DNA of 64,000 nt from Carettochelys insculpta (lineage: Eukaryota > Chordata > Testudines > Carettochelyidae), in assembly GCF_033958435.1 (NCBI RefSeq), contig NC_134138.1, positions 267,011,798 to 267,075,797 of the forward strand, in the 5' to 3' direction. The translations under genes and the position numbers were made by a program. Below, one piece after another: positions 13,101 to 24,523 of this stretch. Positions within the stretch are counted from its first letter, which is position 1; the number at the start of each line of letters is the position of its first letter. The notes below the pieces were generated by a model. That model was not told where the DNA came from. It ran no database searches and saw only the letters and a list, made by a program, of their open reading frames with translations.

Positions 13101-13436
13101 TGAGAGCTACATAGTGAAAGAAGAGAGGTTCTTTTTCAGCTGGGGTTCTCATTTTTCTGAAGGTCAGTCTTCCTCCAGCTCTGCTCAGAAAGACACAGGA
13201 GTAAATTTCCCACAGGGGCTTGAGCGATACCACAGAGAATTTTGGCCCAGTGTTGTTCTTTCTCTTCCAGCTGTTCCTGAGAGCTCTCTAATTTGCTTTG
13301 CAGCTTGTACTGTCTGGGGAGCAAGATCCTTAAAAGAGGAGAATGCAAGTCCTGGAGGGACCCAACCAAGCCAGGGATGTGACCCTTTGACCATTGGTCT
13401 GACCCTGTCCTAAATAACAAAATGTAAATATGCAGA
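10191..13436. other. No gene recognised
   Basis: Short open frames only. The one recognisable repeat is the palindromic segment near 10800-10950. Confidence 0.45.
10800..10950. repeat. Ancient sauropsid foldback repeat with TTAAGCAYRTGCTTAA core
   Basis: 'ttcagcaaagcatttaag' at the left and 'aagggttttgct' followed by 'gatcagggcctg' at the right surround a self-complementary 'taagcatgtgctta'. A similar degenerate copy lies at 59925-60010. The name is uncertain; I recognise the pattern, not a catalogue entry. Confidence 0.45.
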
Positions 13437-13439
13437 GCT

Positions 13440-13624
13440 AAACATCTCAGAGAGCTAGAAGGGACCTTAGGCAACCATTGAGTCCAGTCCCCTGCCCTCT
13501 TGGCAGAACCAGCCACCATCCCTTTTTCAGTCTATTTGCCCCAGATCCCTCAATGGCCTCTTCAAGGATTGAGCTCACAGCCCTGGTTCTAGCAGGCTGA
13601 TGCTCAAACCACTTAGCCACCCCT
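13440..13624 (-). repeat. tRNA-derived SINE with CR1-like tail
   Basis: On the minus strand the head begins near 13624 with 'ggggtggctaagtggtttg', an A-box-like stretch. A B-box-like 'gtgagctcaatcc' follows at 13567-13579. The body ('gaggccattgagggatctgg') leads to a CR1-like tail with 'ggactcaatg' and 'aaggtcccttctagctct' at 13452-13485. RNA polymerase III would start from the internal boxes. The CR1-like tail lets CR1 machinery copy the SINE. It is diverged and flanked by no clear duplication. Confidence 0.75.
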
Positions 13625-13629
13625 TACTT

Positions 13630-15497
13630 TCTGAGTGCTGAATCATTGCCTTTTAAAAATAAGATTTTCTAGTGCCCATCTCGCCCAGACCAGCTTTAAA
13701 GCTACAGGCACTGGACAGGTTCCAGATTTCTAGTTTCACAGGGAGAAGAGCGATGATTAAATTTTCACTCTTTTTCTGCTCCCCTGGCTCCCCACATGTC
13801 ACACGGAGGTGGTGATGCTTCTTTCCTCTGTCCTTTTTCACTCTTCTCTGTTTTACAGGAGTGACTGGTGAAGGTGGGTAGGAGGCATCGGCCATGTGAA
13901 CTCCCTCTCCTGCCAGCCTGGAGAAGGACCAGGACAACCCTTCTCTGCCCCAGGCTTCACCTCTCCCGATCCCCACTCCACCTCTTCCCCCTTCCCATGA
14001 ACAATGTGGACAGGGGAGTAGCGTGACTGGGGGTGGCACTGGCAGCAGGGGTCTGGCCCCTCTGCACTCACTTGATTGGAGAGCAACACTGCCCCAGCTC
14101 ACTTTTCACCCTTGGCCGCATCACTCTGCTTCCTGCTGGTGAGGGTGGGAGTGGTCCTGCCCCTCGCTCCAGCGATGCACCAGGAAAGCGGAGAGCCAGG
14201 GCCAGATTCCTTTGCTTGTCCTGCTGGTGCCAGTGAGTGATGGGGAGCTGGACTCCTGCTGAAGGCAGTAGGCCTCCCCACCACTAGACCGCTGGATGCC
14301 TAGGGTCACTGGCCTTGCCAGCTGCCAGCTGCTCCCTTGCCTCTGCCTACCATGGCTTGGGGGGCAGGTGCACAGGCTCCCTCATACCCTCCCCTCACAT
14401 TGCTTATGTCTGTGTACAGTGTGAACTTTTCAGAGCCTCTCATTCAGACACGGCCTTGTAGCATGATGCCTCGATTTTGTAGGTCCATGAAGGCCCCACC
14501 ATCATTCAGATATTAATAAAGGGCGCCCATGTGCCCTGCTGGCACATGTGTGTTTCAGCTGCCTCCTCTGGGGACCATAGGCCTGCAAAGGAAGCTTGGG
14601 TCATTAACTTAAGCTGTAGTGGCTTGTGCTTGTAGCTCTGGAGGCTCCCCGTTCCGTTTCCAGTGCGCCGGCCAAGATGGCAGACATCGTGCATTCTAAC
14701 TCAGCTGATAATTGCAGGTTATTTTCTGTAAGAGTTAGAGTGCACAGCAATATCACCCATGCTCTACAGAGAAACAACCCTCAGCCCAGCCCTGCTATCA
14801 GTCCCACCATGCCCCTGGCCTGGCCCCTAGCCACCTCTGCTTTCTTTTTTCCTCACTCTGTTTCGATGCATGTGACAGGTTAACCAGCTGCTTCTAGCCA
14901 GCAGCTCCAGGAGCTTTGGCATTTGTTTAGTCTTCACAGTGGATGATCTCCCTCCCTGCCACATAGTTATTGTGTTTTTAAGGTGCTTGTGGCCCTTCCA
15001 TGCTTCGGTGTGTGTCTGCTAAGTTCCAGGCCTGGCATGTGGAAGGAACGCATGATAAAAACATCTGACAAGATGAGGGTTACCGGTTACTGTTCACGCT
15101 AATGGAGCTGATGTGTTAATACAGTAGATAGTGATTAAAGTGGGTTAAAGACATTGCACCTGGGTGCATGTAAAGCTAATGAGCTTGTAACTGTATCGTA
15201 AAAAATAATCAGCTAAGGTCTGAGGATGAAGGACCCAGGACAGAGTAAAGAACCCTTCCCAGCTTGTCCCACTAGGGGGTGCACAATTGCTTTGTTCCAA
15301 GGATTCTTTTCTTCCCTTCTGCAGGCAGCAATTCCTGTTCCCCTGCTTTCTGCAGGGCTCACTTCCCACGTTGGAAAGGATCTGTTCTGTACTTCTTGAT
15401 CACTCATTCTGCTCTCCTCTGAATGGCTCATTATATGTGCTGCATTACCATTTAATCACCCACAGCTAGTTGGCTATCAGCAGGGCAGTGAATGTCA
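13630..15497. other. No gene recognised; GC-richer stretch near 13.9-14.3 kb
   Basis: The segment has overlapping open frames of up to about 150 codons caused by high GC. I see no domain in any of them. A CTCF-like site lies near its end. Confidence 0.4.
15268..15284 (+). promoter_or_regulatory. Candidate CTCF-like site
   Basis: CCCACTAGGGGGTGCAC matches the CCACTAGGGGGCGC-type CTCF core at all but one position. Sequence match only; chance occurrence in 64 kb is plausible. Confidence 0.3.
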
Positions 15498-15508
15498 AGA
15501 AGTCCATA

Positions 15509-15618
15509 TGAGCACCTTAAAGATTAACAAATGTATTTGTTAGGTAATGGTTAGTCGTTAACGTGCTATAGACAGCTTATTTTTTGTGAAGCTACAGGCT
15601 AACCTGGCTTCTCCTCTC
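15509..15618 (-). mobile_element. Penelope-like element, short terminal piece with 11-bp duplication
   Basis: It contains 'agcaccttaaagattaac' and 'gctacaggctaacctggct', both parts of the PLE terminal repeat seen elsewhere here as 'agtctataaggtgccaca' and 'agactaacacggctac'. A perfect 11-bp direct repeat agaagtccata flanks it (15498-15508 and 15619-15629). Confidence 0.7.
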
Positions 15619-15629
15619 AGAAGTCCATA

Positions 15630-16327
15630 AAACATCTACCCTAAGAGCACCCCCTCAGAGCAGAGATGTGCCTTGTTTTCTTAGCCAAAGCAGAAATTAG
15701 TAAGAAAATTATAGGCTTAGGAAAGCACCCTCCCTACTTCCCCCATTCCCACCCCAACTCCAAACATGCTGATGTGAGGGGCCTTGTCATGTGTGCAGTG
15801 GGAGGGGAGAAAATGCTGGAGGAGGCTATCTCAGATGCTAAGCTAACTGCACCCTCCTCTCTGGGATCAGGCCCCTAGCAGTTACTTGGCTTGGTGGGGG
15901 AATCAAATAATTCTCCTGCTCTGACTTGGGATCAACCATCATTACCTCGGCAGAGCTAATCCAGCAAGTTGGTTCCCTGTAGGGGCAAGGACTGGCTGCA
16001 CCCAGGACCAAAGCAGCCTTTTTAAAGTACAGTATTATTTGTTAGAATGCAAACAGGTCTTAAAACCATAAGCCAGTCTCTCTGCATGTCTGGCGTACTA
16101 GATGTCTGGAGTGCTTCCCCAGGGGGATCCTCGGATCAACAAGTTTCTTATAGTCCCCACCCCACGAGACCTCAAGGGACTGGTTGGCAGAGTCTGCTCC
16201 CTCAGTTCAAAAACTGGTTCTGTTCCTCTGCTTTAGGGAGAGTCCCTTTTAAAAACTTCTTGGTCCTTTTGATCACTCTGCTCCCCTGAGAATAGGTCAC
16301 TTAACTGCTTCTAGCTGTGTGATCTGT
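15630..16327. other. No gene recognised
   Basis: No element terminus, RNA gene or protein domain was identified. Confidence 0.4.
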
Positions 16328-16440
16328 TAGTTCTTCTTGGAGTAGGTGCAGCAGTGTATTCCACAGAGGTGTGCTTGTGCTCAGTGCACTGGAGCTGGAG
16401 AAATTTTGACCATCAGTAGCTGTAGCGGGGCAGCATTCAG
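16328..16440 (+). mobile_element. Probable DIRS terminal-repeat fragment
   Basis: 'ttcttcttggagtaggtgca' followed by 'tattccacagaggtgtgc' and 'agtgcactggagctggag' has the same layout as the DIRS terminus at 42052 (ttcttcttcgag, then gctccacgttaggtgt, then GC-rich sequence with a gcatgc-type step). It would belong to a different DIRS family. No internal DIRS coding sequence follows; a PLE begins directly after it. Confidence 0.45.
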
Positions 16441-16484
16441 GCCTCTTTTTTCCCCCCTGGACACAAGATTCTGATGCAGACAGG

Positions 16485-16838
16485 ATGGAGGGTGGTCATA
16501 GAATACATGTCTGTGTCACATTGCAAAGGCCCACGGTTACAGTAAATCTCCATTCTAACTCCCTTAGACAAAGGGTCAATGGGCACAAAACAGACATCAA
16601 AACACTCCAGATCCACAAACCAGTTAGTCAACACTTTAATGGAATGGGGCATTCTGTCAATGTTCTAAAGGTATGTGTGTTACTGAAAAGGAATTATTGC
16701 AGCATTTTGGAAAGAGAAACATCTGAGCTGGCTTTTATATTCAAATTCGTCACATTAACACATGGTTTAAATCGTGATGGGAACTTTCTGAGTCACTATA
16801 GGGGCTTGTCTGCATACTTGGCTCAATCTAATTCTTGA
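16485..16838 (+). pseudogene. PLE C-terminal GIY-YIG endonuclease remnant
   Basis: The translation shows 'LRQRVNGHKTDI', then a 'KPVSQHFN' and 'GHSVNVLKVCVL' segment and 'GLNRDGNFLSHY' at the end. This is the order of the C-terminal GIY-YIG endonuclease domain of Penelope-like elements: an R-x3-H block, the H-F-N...GHS block and the terminal LN block. The N-terminal GIY-YIG strand and all of the reverse transcriptase are missing upstream, so the protein is a fragment. A second copy of the same region lies at 50047-50220. The frame stays open to its natural stop near 16838. Confidence 0.7.
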
Positions 16839-16957
16839 CCTTCCCCCCGACCCCTCCACTCTCTGATTTGCTCACCTTGATTATCCTTTTCTGATTTGTC
16901 CTCCTTGCTTACTGTTTTTGGTTCTCTGTGCCTTTGAGTCTGTTCTGGTCTGGCTAT

Positions 16958-16994
16958 GGTCTGAAGAAGTGGGTCTGTCCCACAAAAGCTCACC
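16958..16994 (+). ncRNA. Hammerhead-like motif in PLE terminus
   Basis: CTGAAGA (16961-16967), hairpin GTGGG/CCCAC, AAAA in place of GAAA (16984-16987), AGCT, then C and ACC, which pairs with the GGT just before the core. One core change predicts weak or no activity. Confidence 0.4.
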
Positions 16995-17085
16995 TAATAA
17001 ACCATTTTGCTAGTCTTTAAAGTGCTACTTGACTGCTTTTTGTTTTGATAGCGTATAGCGTATATAGTTAGGCTCAAGATGAGTG

Positions 17086-17300
17086 CAGGTCTACACTAGA
17101 CTTTAAAGTTGATTGTAGATATGCAATTCCAGCTATGGCAATTGCGTAGCTGAAATCAATGTGTCTGTGATCGACTTATCTGGCCGTCCTTACTAAGAAT
17201 AAGGCATACAGGGGTCAACTGTCGACCCTTGATAATTCGATTTAATGTGTCCCCACTAGGCATGCAAAATTGAACCCCAGAAGGGACGATCAGGGTTGAC
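17086..17300 (+). repeat. MITE fragment with TCTACACTAGA end
   Basis: 'gtctacactagactttaaag' leads to 'gcaattgcgtagctgaaat' and 'atcgacttatctggccgt'. An inverted copy of the first 100 bp lies at 52120-52213, which supports a dispersed family. The right end is unclear. Confidence 0.55.
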
Positions 17301-18894
17301 CTCCTGGGTAGTGCCAGACCCTGTTTTTTCCTTTATTTGCAAACTGCCTCACCCATTTCTTCACTGCTCCATCCTGTATCACCATGGATCATTGCATATT
17401 AAGCAATGTATACCCATCAGTTCATTTCTACACCTCCTTTCCACTCCCCACTCTCTTTCTCTTTTCATGGACCCCATCAAATAAAACTTCTGCCTCAAGT
17501 GGCTCAATCCATCCTTCAGGAGAAGCCACAGAAGAAGTTACGTGGGTGTTAAGGTGGGGGAAGGGTTTCCACTCCTGCTATTTCCTATTCCTGTATGCTG
17601 GGTGTGGGTGAGGGGTCCTCTGGCTTATTTTAGACCTCAGGCAACTCAACAGTTATCTCTGAAAGATAAAGTTCTACATAGTCACCCTGGCATCCATTAT
17701 TCCTTCTCTGGATCCCAAAGACTGTTACGCTGCCTTCAGTTTAAGAGATGTTTACTTCCTTGTGTCAATATAGTGAGGGCACAGGAGGTTCCTCGGGCTT
17801 GTAGTGACTCATTGAGGCCACTGATTCAAGGTGCTCCTGTTGGGCCTGGTTGCAGCTCCTTGGGTGGTGAAAAATGTCTGGTGATAGTGGCAGCAGTCCC
17901 AGGGTGATTAAGAGCACAGGTCTACTCTTCCCTGGATGACTGACTAGTCAAAAGCTGCAGCAGAGGTCAGATGGCAGCCAGTGTTTGACGCAGTCTTAGA
18001 TGTCTAATCAATGAAGACAGCTTTACCCTGTGTTCCATAGAGAGGGCAGAGTTTATTGGGGTGGGGTTGGGCTTTACTCCAAGGGTTATGTTTCCAATCA
18101 GTTTGTTTCCCGATATCTCAGAAGTCTTCCAGTCACAGCATCCCAAAATTATATGAAGCTCCTAGGCCACCTTGTCTTGTGCACTTATGTGGTACCACAT
18201 GCCCTCAACTACCTAAGGGTTTCCAGAAATGAGGAACTGATGGGGCCTGGGGTTGGCTAGGTGTTTTTTATTACTTGCACTGGCAGTGCACGGCAGCAGA
18301 GGGCACCTGAGCTGCCCGGATGGTGACCACTGAGGGAAAAATTTCTGGCAACTTTCTGTGGGGCACATACACACCAAGAATGGGACAGACACATTCAACA
18401 CATCTGGAAGAACAAGAGTTAATTATTTTATGTAGGACAGAAGTAAGCCCTGCCCAACTCATCTCCAAGCTATGTTTGTCAGTTCCTGGGGTTCTGCTGA
18501 AAGTGGAGAATATCAGGAAGTTTGAGGGAGAACTAGAAAAGGAACCTAGTCTGGGCATTCTAAATTCTGGAATATTAACTTGATAAACACCCCAGGGTGA
18601 GGGGGTGCATGGAAATCAAACCTTCCTAATCAACAAGTTGAAGGGAGAAGTGCAATTTTTCCTCCAAAGCCTGACAAAAAATCTGTATCTTATTAAGCAA
18701 CTGTACAGAACCTGGCCCAGCGGAGACCTGATGTGATTATGGCCAGTGTTTCTGTGATACAGGTAATATGGGAGGATAATTAGTTAAAGTCCCTCTTTGC
18801 AGTTCAATCTTAATGAGACCAGATTCTGAATAGATCCTACTCCTCCAGCAGTCTGATTCATTTCAGTGGGGCTACTTGGGAAGGAAGGAATGAC
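17301..18894. other. No gene recognised
   Basis: Short open frames only. Contains one good CTCF-like match at 18291-18306. Confidence 0.4.
18291..18306 (+). promoter_or_regulatory. Candidate CTCF-like site
   Basis: CGGCAGCAGAGGGCAC fits the CAGCAGRGGGCRC form of the CTCF core at every core position. It lies outside the recognised transposons. Sequence match only. Confidence 0.35.
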
Positions 18895-18902
18895 TAAAGG
18901 TA

Positions 18903-20279
18903 TCCTTTAAATCTGCTTCGGTACCCAATGACTGGAAGACGGCCAATATAACGCCAATATTTAAAAAAGGCTCCAGAGGAGACCCTGGCAATTATAGACC
19001 GATAAGTCTAACATCAGTACCAGGCAAATTAGTAGAAACAATAGTAAAGAATAAAATTGCAAGGCACGTAGAACAGCACGAATTGTTGGGCAAAAGTCAG
19101 CATGGTTTCTGCAGAGGGAAGTTGTGTCTAACTAATCTATTAGAATTCTTTGAAGGGGTTAATAAACATGCGGACAAGGGGCACCCAGTGGACATAATAT
19201 ACCTAGATTTCCAGAAAGCCTTTGACACGGTCCCACACCAAAGGCTTTTATGTAAATTAGGCGGTCATGGGGTAGGAGGAAAGATCCTTTCATGGATCGG
19301 GAATTGGTTAAAAGACAGAAAACAAAGGGTTGGAATAAATGGTAAATTTTCACAATGGAGGGGGGTAACTAGTGGTGTTCCCCAGGGGTCAGTCCTGGGA
19401 CCGATCCTGTTCAACTTGTTCATCAATGATCTAGAAAATGAGGTAAACAGTGAGGTGGCAAAGTTTGCAGATGACACCAAGTTGTTCAGGAAAGTCAAAA
19501 CCAAAAGGGATTGTGAAGAACTACAAAAAGATCTCAGCAAACTGAGTGAATGGGCAGCAAAATGGCAAATGAAATTTAATGTGGGTAAGTGTAAGGTAAC
19601 GCACATTGGAAAAAATAACCCAAATTACACGTACAACATGATGGGGTCAAATTTAGCTACGACAGATCAGGGAAGGGATCTTGGAGTTATAGTGGATAGT
19701 TCTCTGAAGACATCCACGCAGTGTGCAGCGGCAGTTAGTAAAGCAAATAGGATGTTAGGAATTATTAAAAAAGGGATCGATAATAAGACAAAAGATATCA
19801 TACTTCCCCTATATAAAACTATGGTACGCCCATATCTTGAGTACTGCGTGCAGATGTGGTCTCCTCACCTCAAAAAAGATATATTGGCATTAGAAAAGGT
19901 TCAGAAAAGGGCGACTAAGATGATTTGGGGTTTGGAACGGGTCCCATATGGGGAGAGGCTAGAGAGACTGGGACTTTTCAGTCTGGAAAAGAGGCGATTG
20001 AGGGGCGATATGATAGAGGTATATAAAATCATGAATGGTGTGGAGAAAGTGAATATAGAAAAATTATTTACCTTTTCCCATAATACAAGAACTAGGGGAC
20101 ACCAAATGAAATTGATGGGTAGTAGGTTCAAAACTAATAAAAGGAAATTTTTCTTCACACAGCGCACAGTCAACCTGTGGAACTCCTTGCCCGAGGAGGC
20201 TGTGAAGGCCAGGACTCTATTAGGGTTTAAAAAAGAGCTCGATAAATTTTTGCAGGTTAGGTCCATAAATGGCTATTAG
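18903..20279 (+). CDS. CR1 ORF2 reverse transcriptase, 5'-truncated but open
   Basis: The frame is open from the truncation point at 18903 to a stop at 20277-20279, about 458 codons, without any break. It begins in the linker before RT ([16 protein letters not shown]) and continues through '[11 protein letters not shown]', '[11 protein letters not shown]', the catalytic 'FADDTK' (FADD at 19464-19475) and the thumb to the C-terminal '[11 protein letters not shown]' block. There is no native start codon; the endonuclease and ORF1 were lost on insertion. It has no promoter of its own, so it is a dead but well-preserved copy, and expression would depend on read-through. Confidence 0.85.
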   Translation, partial: SFKSASVPNDWKTANITPIFKKGSRGDPGNYRPISLTSVPGKLVETIVKNKIARHVEQHELLGKSQHGFCRGKLCLTNLLEFFEGVNKHADKGHPVDIIYLDFQKAFDTVPHQRLLCKLGGHGVGGKILSWIGNWLKDRKQRVGINGKFSQWRGVTSGVPQGSVLGPILFNLFINDLENEVNSEVAKFADDTKLFRKVKTKRDCEELQKDLSKLSEWAAKWQMKFNVGKCKVTHIGKNNPNYTYNMMGSNLATTDQGRDLGVIVDSSLKTSTQCAAAVSKANRMLGIIKKGIDNKTKDIILPLYKTMVRPYLEYCVQMWSPHLKKDILALEKVQKRATKMIWGLERVPYGERLERLGLFSLEKRRLRGDMIEVYKIMNGVEKVNIEKLFTFSHNTRTRGHQMKLMGSRFKTNKRKFFFTQRTVNLWNSLPEEAVKARTLLGFKKELDKFLQVRSINGY

Positions 20280-20466
20280 CCAGGGGTAAAGGATGGTGCC
20301 CTAGCCTTCAGTACAAGGGCAGGAGATGGATGGCAGGAGATAAATCACTTGATCATTGTCTTCTGTTCTCCTTCTCTGGGGCACCTGGCATTGGCCACTG
20401 TTGGCAGACGGGATACTGAGCTGGATGGACCTTTGGTCTGACCCAGTATGGCCATTCTTATGTTCT
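18903..20466 (+). mobile_element. Young CR1 LINE, 5'-truncated, with 8-bp target duplication
   Basis: A perfect direct repeat taaaggta flanks the element (18895-18902 and 20467-20474). The 3' region ends in 'ggtctgacccagtatggcca' and 'ttcttatgttctta', the typical tail of one CR1 lineage with 8-bp ATGTTCTT ends. This is a different lineage from the ATTCTATG-tailed copies at 3.1, 6.6, 24.8 and 52.7 kb. CR1 insertions often lack clear duplications, so the flanking repeat is notable. A minus-strand tail of the same lineage is at 60523. Confidence 0.88.
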
Positions 20467-20474
20467 TAAAGGTA

Positions 20475-21470
20475 ACAGAATCCAGGTTAAAAAGAGTTTA
20501 ACTCAAGGCTAATAATACAGACCATTTTCTGGTAAAGATGGACTACCATCCAGGTTTTGATTTTTCCTTCTCATCTGATGGTGTAAACCAGGAGTCAGTG
20601 GAGCTACCCCAGGATAAGGATGATGTAAGTGAGAGGAGAGGTGAGGCCAATAGATTAGACAAGGGCTGATGGAAACTATTTCTCCTAAATGTACAAAGAT
20701 CCCTGGGCCTGGAACATGTATCAGATTTTCAAATCTCTTGTAATGGACACGTTGCTCCTCTGATTTGTTTTATTTTGCTTCGGGCAAGCTATGAATCCCG
20801 CTGATTGTACCAGGAGACAATGTAAAGATCTTGCCTTTCCCTCCTCCCCCAAGGAAATCTCACCAGCTGGAATGAATGCTACTTTTCTCTTCATCCCGTA
20901 CCATAGCACTAATCCTAGAGAAATCTGGAGACTTGACAGCTGAAGTTTTAATCTGGGGATGGGGGATAGTGGGTTTTTAGTTTTACTGGTCACTCATGAA
21001 AACTTTTCCATTGTTACTGACTGGGGCAATGGCTGCCAAGGTTAAAGTGGAAATGGAACCAAGTGACCAAGGGCTACCAGTGACCCTCTGTTCGCATCTT
21101 GTTTGCAAAGCATAAATTGATGTGCAACCAAGATTCTGAAATCAGTTATTCTTAGTGCGACTCTTGTTTATAAGCCCAGATTCATTGTTTGCAATTTCAG
21201 GCAGTGGGATCCAATCAATAGCTGACAATAAAATATTATTTCAAGTGATGTAGACGTTCCAGGAGGATTTGATTGATTGCTTTAATTTCTGCCTTCCTCG
21301 GTGTTTTTACTAAGCCCTGTCTTGATGTCTTTCACTCTGCCTATTTCTCTTCGGCACCCGTTGTTAAATAAAGTGACATATTTATTATGTCAGATTTATT
21401 TGACAGATTATAAGGTGACATATTTTATATGAATGGTATGTGTGTGTTCAGAAGATGGAGAAAGCTACTT
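20475..21470. other. No gene recognised
   Basis: AT-rich sequence without recognised termini or domains. Confidence 0.4.
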
Positions 21471-22632
21471 GGGGTAGGCTGTTCCAGACTTGATTTTAAC
21501 AAATAGGAAGAAACTGATTGAGAATTTGAAAGTGGAAGACAGCTTGGATGAAAGTGATCATGAAATGATAGAATTCATGATTCTAAGGAATGGTAGAAGG
21601 GAGAATAGCAAAATAAAGACAATGGATTTCAGGAAGGCAGAATTTAGCAAACTCATGGAGCTGGTAGGTAAGATCCCATTGGAAGCAAGACTAAGAGGAA
21701 CAACAATTGAAGACAGCTGGCTATTTTTCAAAGAGACATTTTTAAGGTCATAAAGGCAAACTACTTCACTGCATAAAAATGTAGGTGGTATGGGAAGACA
21801 CTAGCCTGGCTTACTGAGGAGATCTTAAATGATTTAAAAATCAAAAAGGAATCCACAAAAAGTGGAAATTAAGTCAAATTGCAAATGATGAATGTAAACA
21901 AATAACACAAGTTTGTAGAGACAAAATTAGGAAAGCAAAGGCACAAAATGAACTCAAACTAGCTAGAGACATAAAAGGTAACAAGCAAACATTCTACAAA
22001 TGTATTAGAAGCAAGAGGAAGACAAAGGACAGAGTAGGACCCTAAGCCAATGAAGAAAGAAAAATAATAACAGAAAATTGCAGAGGTGCTTAATGATGTA
22101 TTTGTTTTGGTTTTCAGTAAGAAGGTTGGTGGTGAAGGTTTGACTAGCATAGTGAATGTTGTAAGAAGTGAAGTATGTTCAGAAGCTAAAATAGGAAATG
22201 AACAACTAAAAAATTAATTGGAAAAGTTAATGTCTTTTAGTCGCCAGAGCCTGATGAAATGCATCTTAGAAAATCCAGGGAGCTAACTGAGGAGATATCT
22301 GAGCTATAAACTAGTATCTTTGAAATGTCATGGAAGATGGGAGAGTCCAGAGGACTGGAAAAGAGTAAATATAGTGCCCATCCATAAAAAGGGAAATAAG
22401 GACAACCCAGGAAACCACATATCAATCAGCTTAATTTCTGTTCCAGGAAAGAAAACGGGGCAAATAATTAAAGAATCTATTTGCAAAATTCTGAAAGATA
22501 ATAAGGTAGTAAGTAGCAGTCAGCATGGACTTGTAAAGAAACAAATAATGTCAAACCAACCTGGTAACTTTCTTTGTTAGGATAACAAACCTTGTGGATG
22601 AGGGGGAAGTGATAGATGCGGTATAACTAGAC

Positions 22633-23021
22633 GAGGGGTCTGTAACCTGCAGCTCTAGAGCCACATGCAGTTCTTAAGGACTTCCTTGTGGCTCCTGACA
22701 CTATAATTGCAAAGTAAACAAAAAAAACCCTCCTGATTATTTTCTATATTTTGGTGAACATCTAAAAGCCCAACAATGAACAACTCATAGCAAGCAATAT
22801 GTGATCTTGAAACATTGGCTAACTCCCCCTTTAATATAGGCAGTGTATTGTGGGATGTGTGTACACTGTTCTTAAAATAAAGGTTACAAAAATTATAGTT
22901 TGAAATTATTTATTAAGGACAGTCCTGTATTCACATTTATTGCAGCTCTATAATTATTGAGTTTATTTATCAAATTTGAAAAAAAAATGGCTCTTCTTGC
23001 TCTTTTGGTTGCAGACCCCTG
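22633..23021 (+). mobile_element. hAT-like MITE inside CR1
   Basis: The left end GAGGGGTCTGTAACC and the reversed right end CAGGGGTCTGCAACC form terminal inverted repeats. The flanks are aactagac (22625-22632) and acctagac (23022-23029), an 8-bp duplication with one mismatch, and removing the insert rejoins the CR1 sequence. The 389-bp interior is AT-rich and non-coding. Confidence 0.8.
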
Positions 23022-23798
23022 ACCTAGACTTTGTTAAACATTTGATAAAGGCTTGCACGACCTCTTTATAAATAGAGAAATACAACCTGGATGGGGCTAC
23101 TATAAAATGGGTGCATGACTGGTTGGATAAGCGTTCCCAGAGAGTAGTTATTAATGGTTCACAGTCACACTGGAAGGGCACAAAAAGTGGGGTTCTGCAG
23201 GGATCAGTTTTGATGCTGGTTCTGTTCAATATCCTCATCAACGATTTAGGTAATGCCAAGATAGTATGCTTATAAAGTTTGAAGATGACACCAAGTTGGG
23301 AGGAGTTGCAAAAGCTTTGGAGGGTAGGATTGTAATTCAAAATGATCTACGCAAGCTGGAGAAATGGTCTGAGGTAAATAGGATGAAACCTAATCTGGAT
23401 AAATGCAAAGTCCTCCACTAGGAAGGCACAATTGGTTTTATGTATGCAAAACAGGAACTTACTGTCTTGGAAGAAGTACTGCAGAAATGCACCTTAAAAA
23501 AACAACAGCCCACACTGCCATCATTCTGAGATGTATTAACAGGAGTGTTGTAAGCAAAACATAAGAAGTAATTATTTCACCATACTCTGCACTACCTAGT
23601 CCTCCACTGCAGTATTGTACCCCGTTCTCGGCACCACATTTCAGGAAAGATGTGGTCAGATTGAAGACATCCAGAAAAGAGCAACAAAAATGATTAAAGG
23701 TCTAGAACCCATGACCTATGAGGAAAGGTTAAAAGAAATAGGGTTTGTTTAGTCTGGAAAAGAGAAGACTGAGAGGGGATGATAACAGCTTTTGAGTA

Positions 23799-24523
23799 CA
23801 CTCATCCCTCATTTAACAAGTACTCTACTTATGAGTAGTCGCTAAAACAAGGGACACATATACTTAGAATTGTTCACTATGCAAGTGCACTTCCCCACTT
23901 ATACAAGCTGGCCGTGGGGTCCCTGGCCAGGGCACGGGCTGACCTGCAGCCCCGCAGCTGGAGCTGAGCTGGCTGCGGGGTCCCTGGCCGGGGGGGCAGG
24001 GAGACCCACAGCCCCCCGGCTAGAGGCGAGCCGGCTGCGGTGTCCCTGGCCAGGGTTGGGGGGAGACCGGCAGGGCCCACTCCCACCATTCCCCTATGAC
24101 AACTCCCCGCGCATCCCCATCCCAGTCCCAACATTTCCCACAGCTCACGGCTCCCCATGCAACGCCCCCCAGCCAGCTCCCAACACACACCCCCCGGTTC
24201 TGTTCTGTTCCAAACCCCCATCTCCAGGTACCTCTGCTGCAGCCAGGAGGAACAAGCCTCCATCTCTTCCACCAGAGCTGCCTGCAGGTTTTAACCCTCC
24301 TTCCTGCTCATGGCCCCAAACTACCCCCAGCCTTTAACCCCCCTCCCAACCCCATGTTCACTTACCTTTCAAAAGCAGTGCCACCTGCTGCCAATCCAAG
24401 CACTTGGAACCAGTCAGAGACTTTTACACCTATTTTAATAGCAATTTAGTGTCCCTCTTACGAGTTTTTGCTGATGAGCAAAAAGTTAGGAACCCAGTGT
24501 GCTCATACAGCAAGGGGTGCGTG
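23799..24523 (+). mobile_element. TA-flanked DNA transposon (Tc1/mariner-like) inside CR1
   Basis: The insert begins CACTCATCCCTCATTTAAC and ends, read in reverse, CACGCACCCCTTGCTG. TA dinucleotides flank it (23797-23798 and 24524-24525), and the CR1 frame resumes directly after ('LKGWYKEGEKLFFLI'). The 725-bp interior is GC-rich and contains tandem-like units of about 60 bp with 'ggtccctggcc' at 23918, 23978 and 24041. No transposase is recognised. Confidence 0.65.

Larger units (their letters stand above)
16455..17045 (+). mobile_element. Penelope-like element, 5'-truncated
   Basis: It contains the end of a PLE open frame, an AT-poor 3' region and the PLE terminal block 'ctgaagaagtgggtctgtcc' (16961-16980) running to 'tagtctttaaagtgctact' and 'tgcttttt'. 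A different PLE subfamily from the copies at 9.1, 50.4 and 60.9 kb, whose terminus reads 'ggtgccacaggactt'. Confidence 0.75.

Noticed and set aside
13567..13624. A functional tRNA gene
   Set aside because: A- and B-box-like sequence is present, but the cloverleaf is not maintained and a SINE body and CR1-like tail follow.
13653..14309. Several open frames of 60-150 codons on both strands
   Set aside because: A GC-rich stretch with few stops; no start context, splice structure or domain I could support.
16327..16437. Promoter or unique regulatory sequence upstream of the PLE frame
   Set aside because: The layout fits a DIRS terminal repeat better, so it is listed as that at moderate confidence.
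23870..24449. Overlapping open frames of 117-155 codons, proline-rich, both strands
   Set aside because: They lie inside the GC-rich interior of the TA-flanked transposon; low-complexity composition and no domain, so chance frames.
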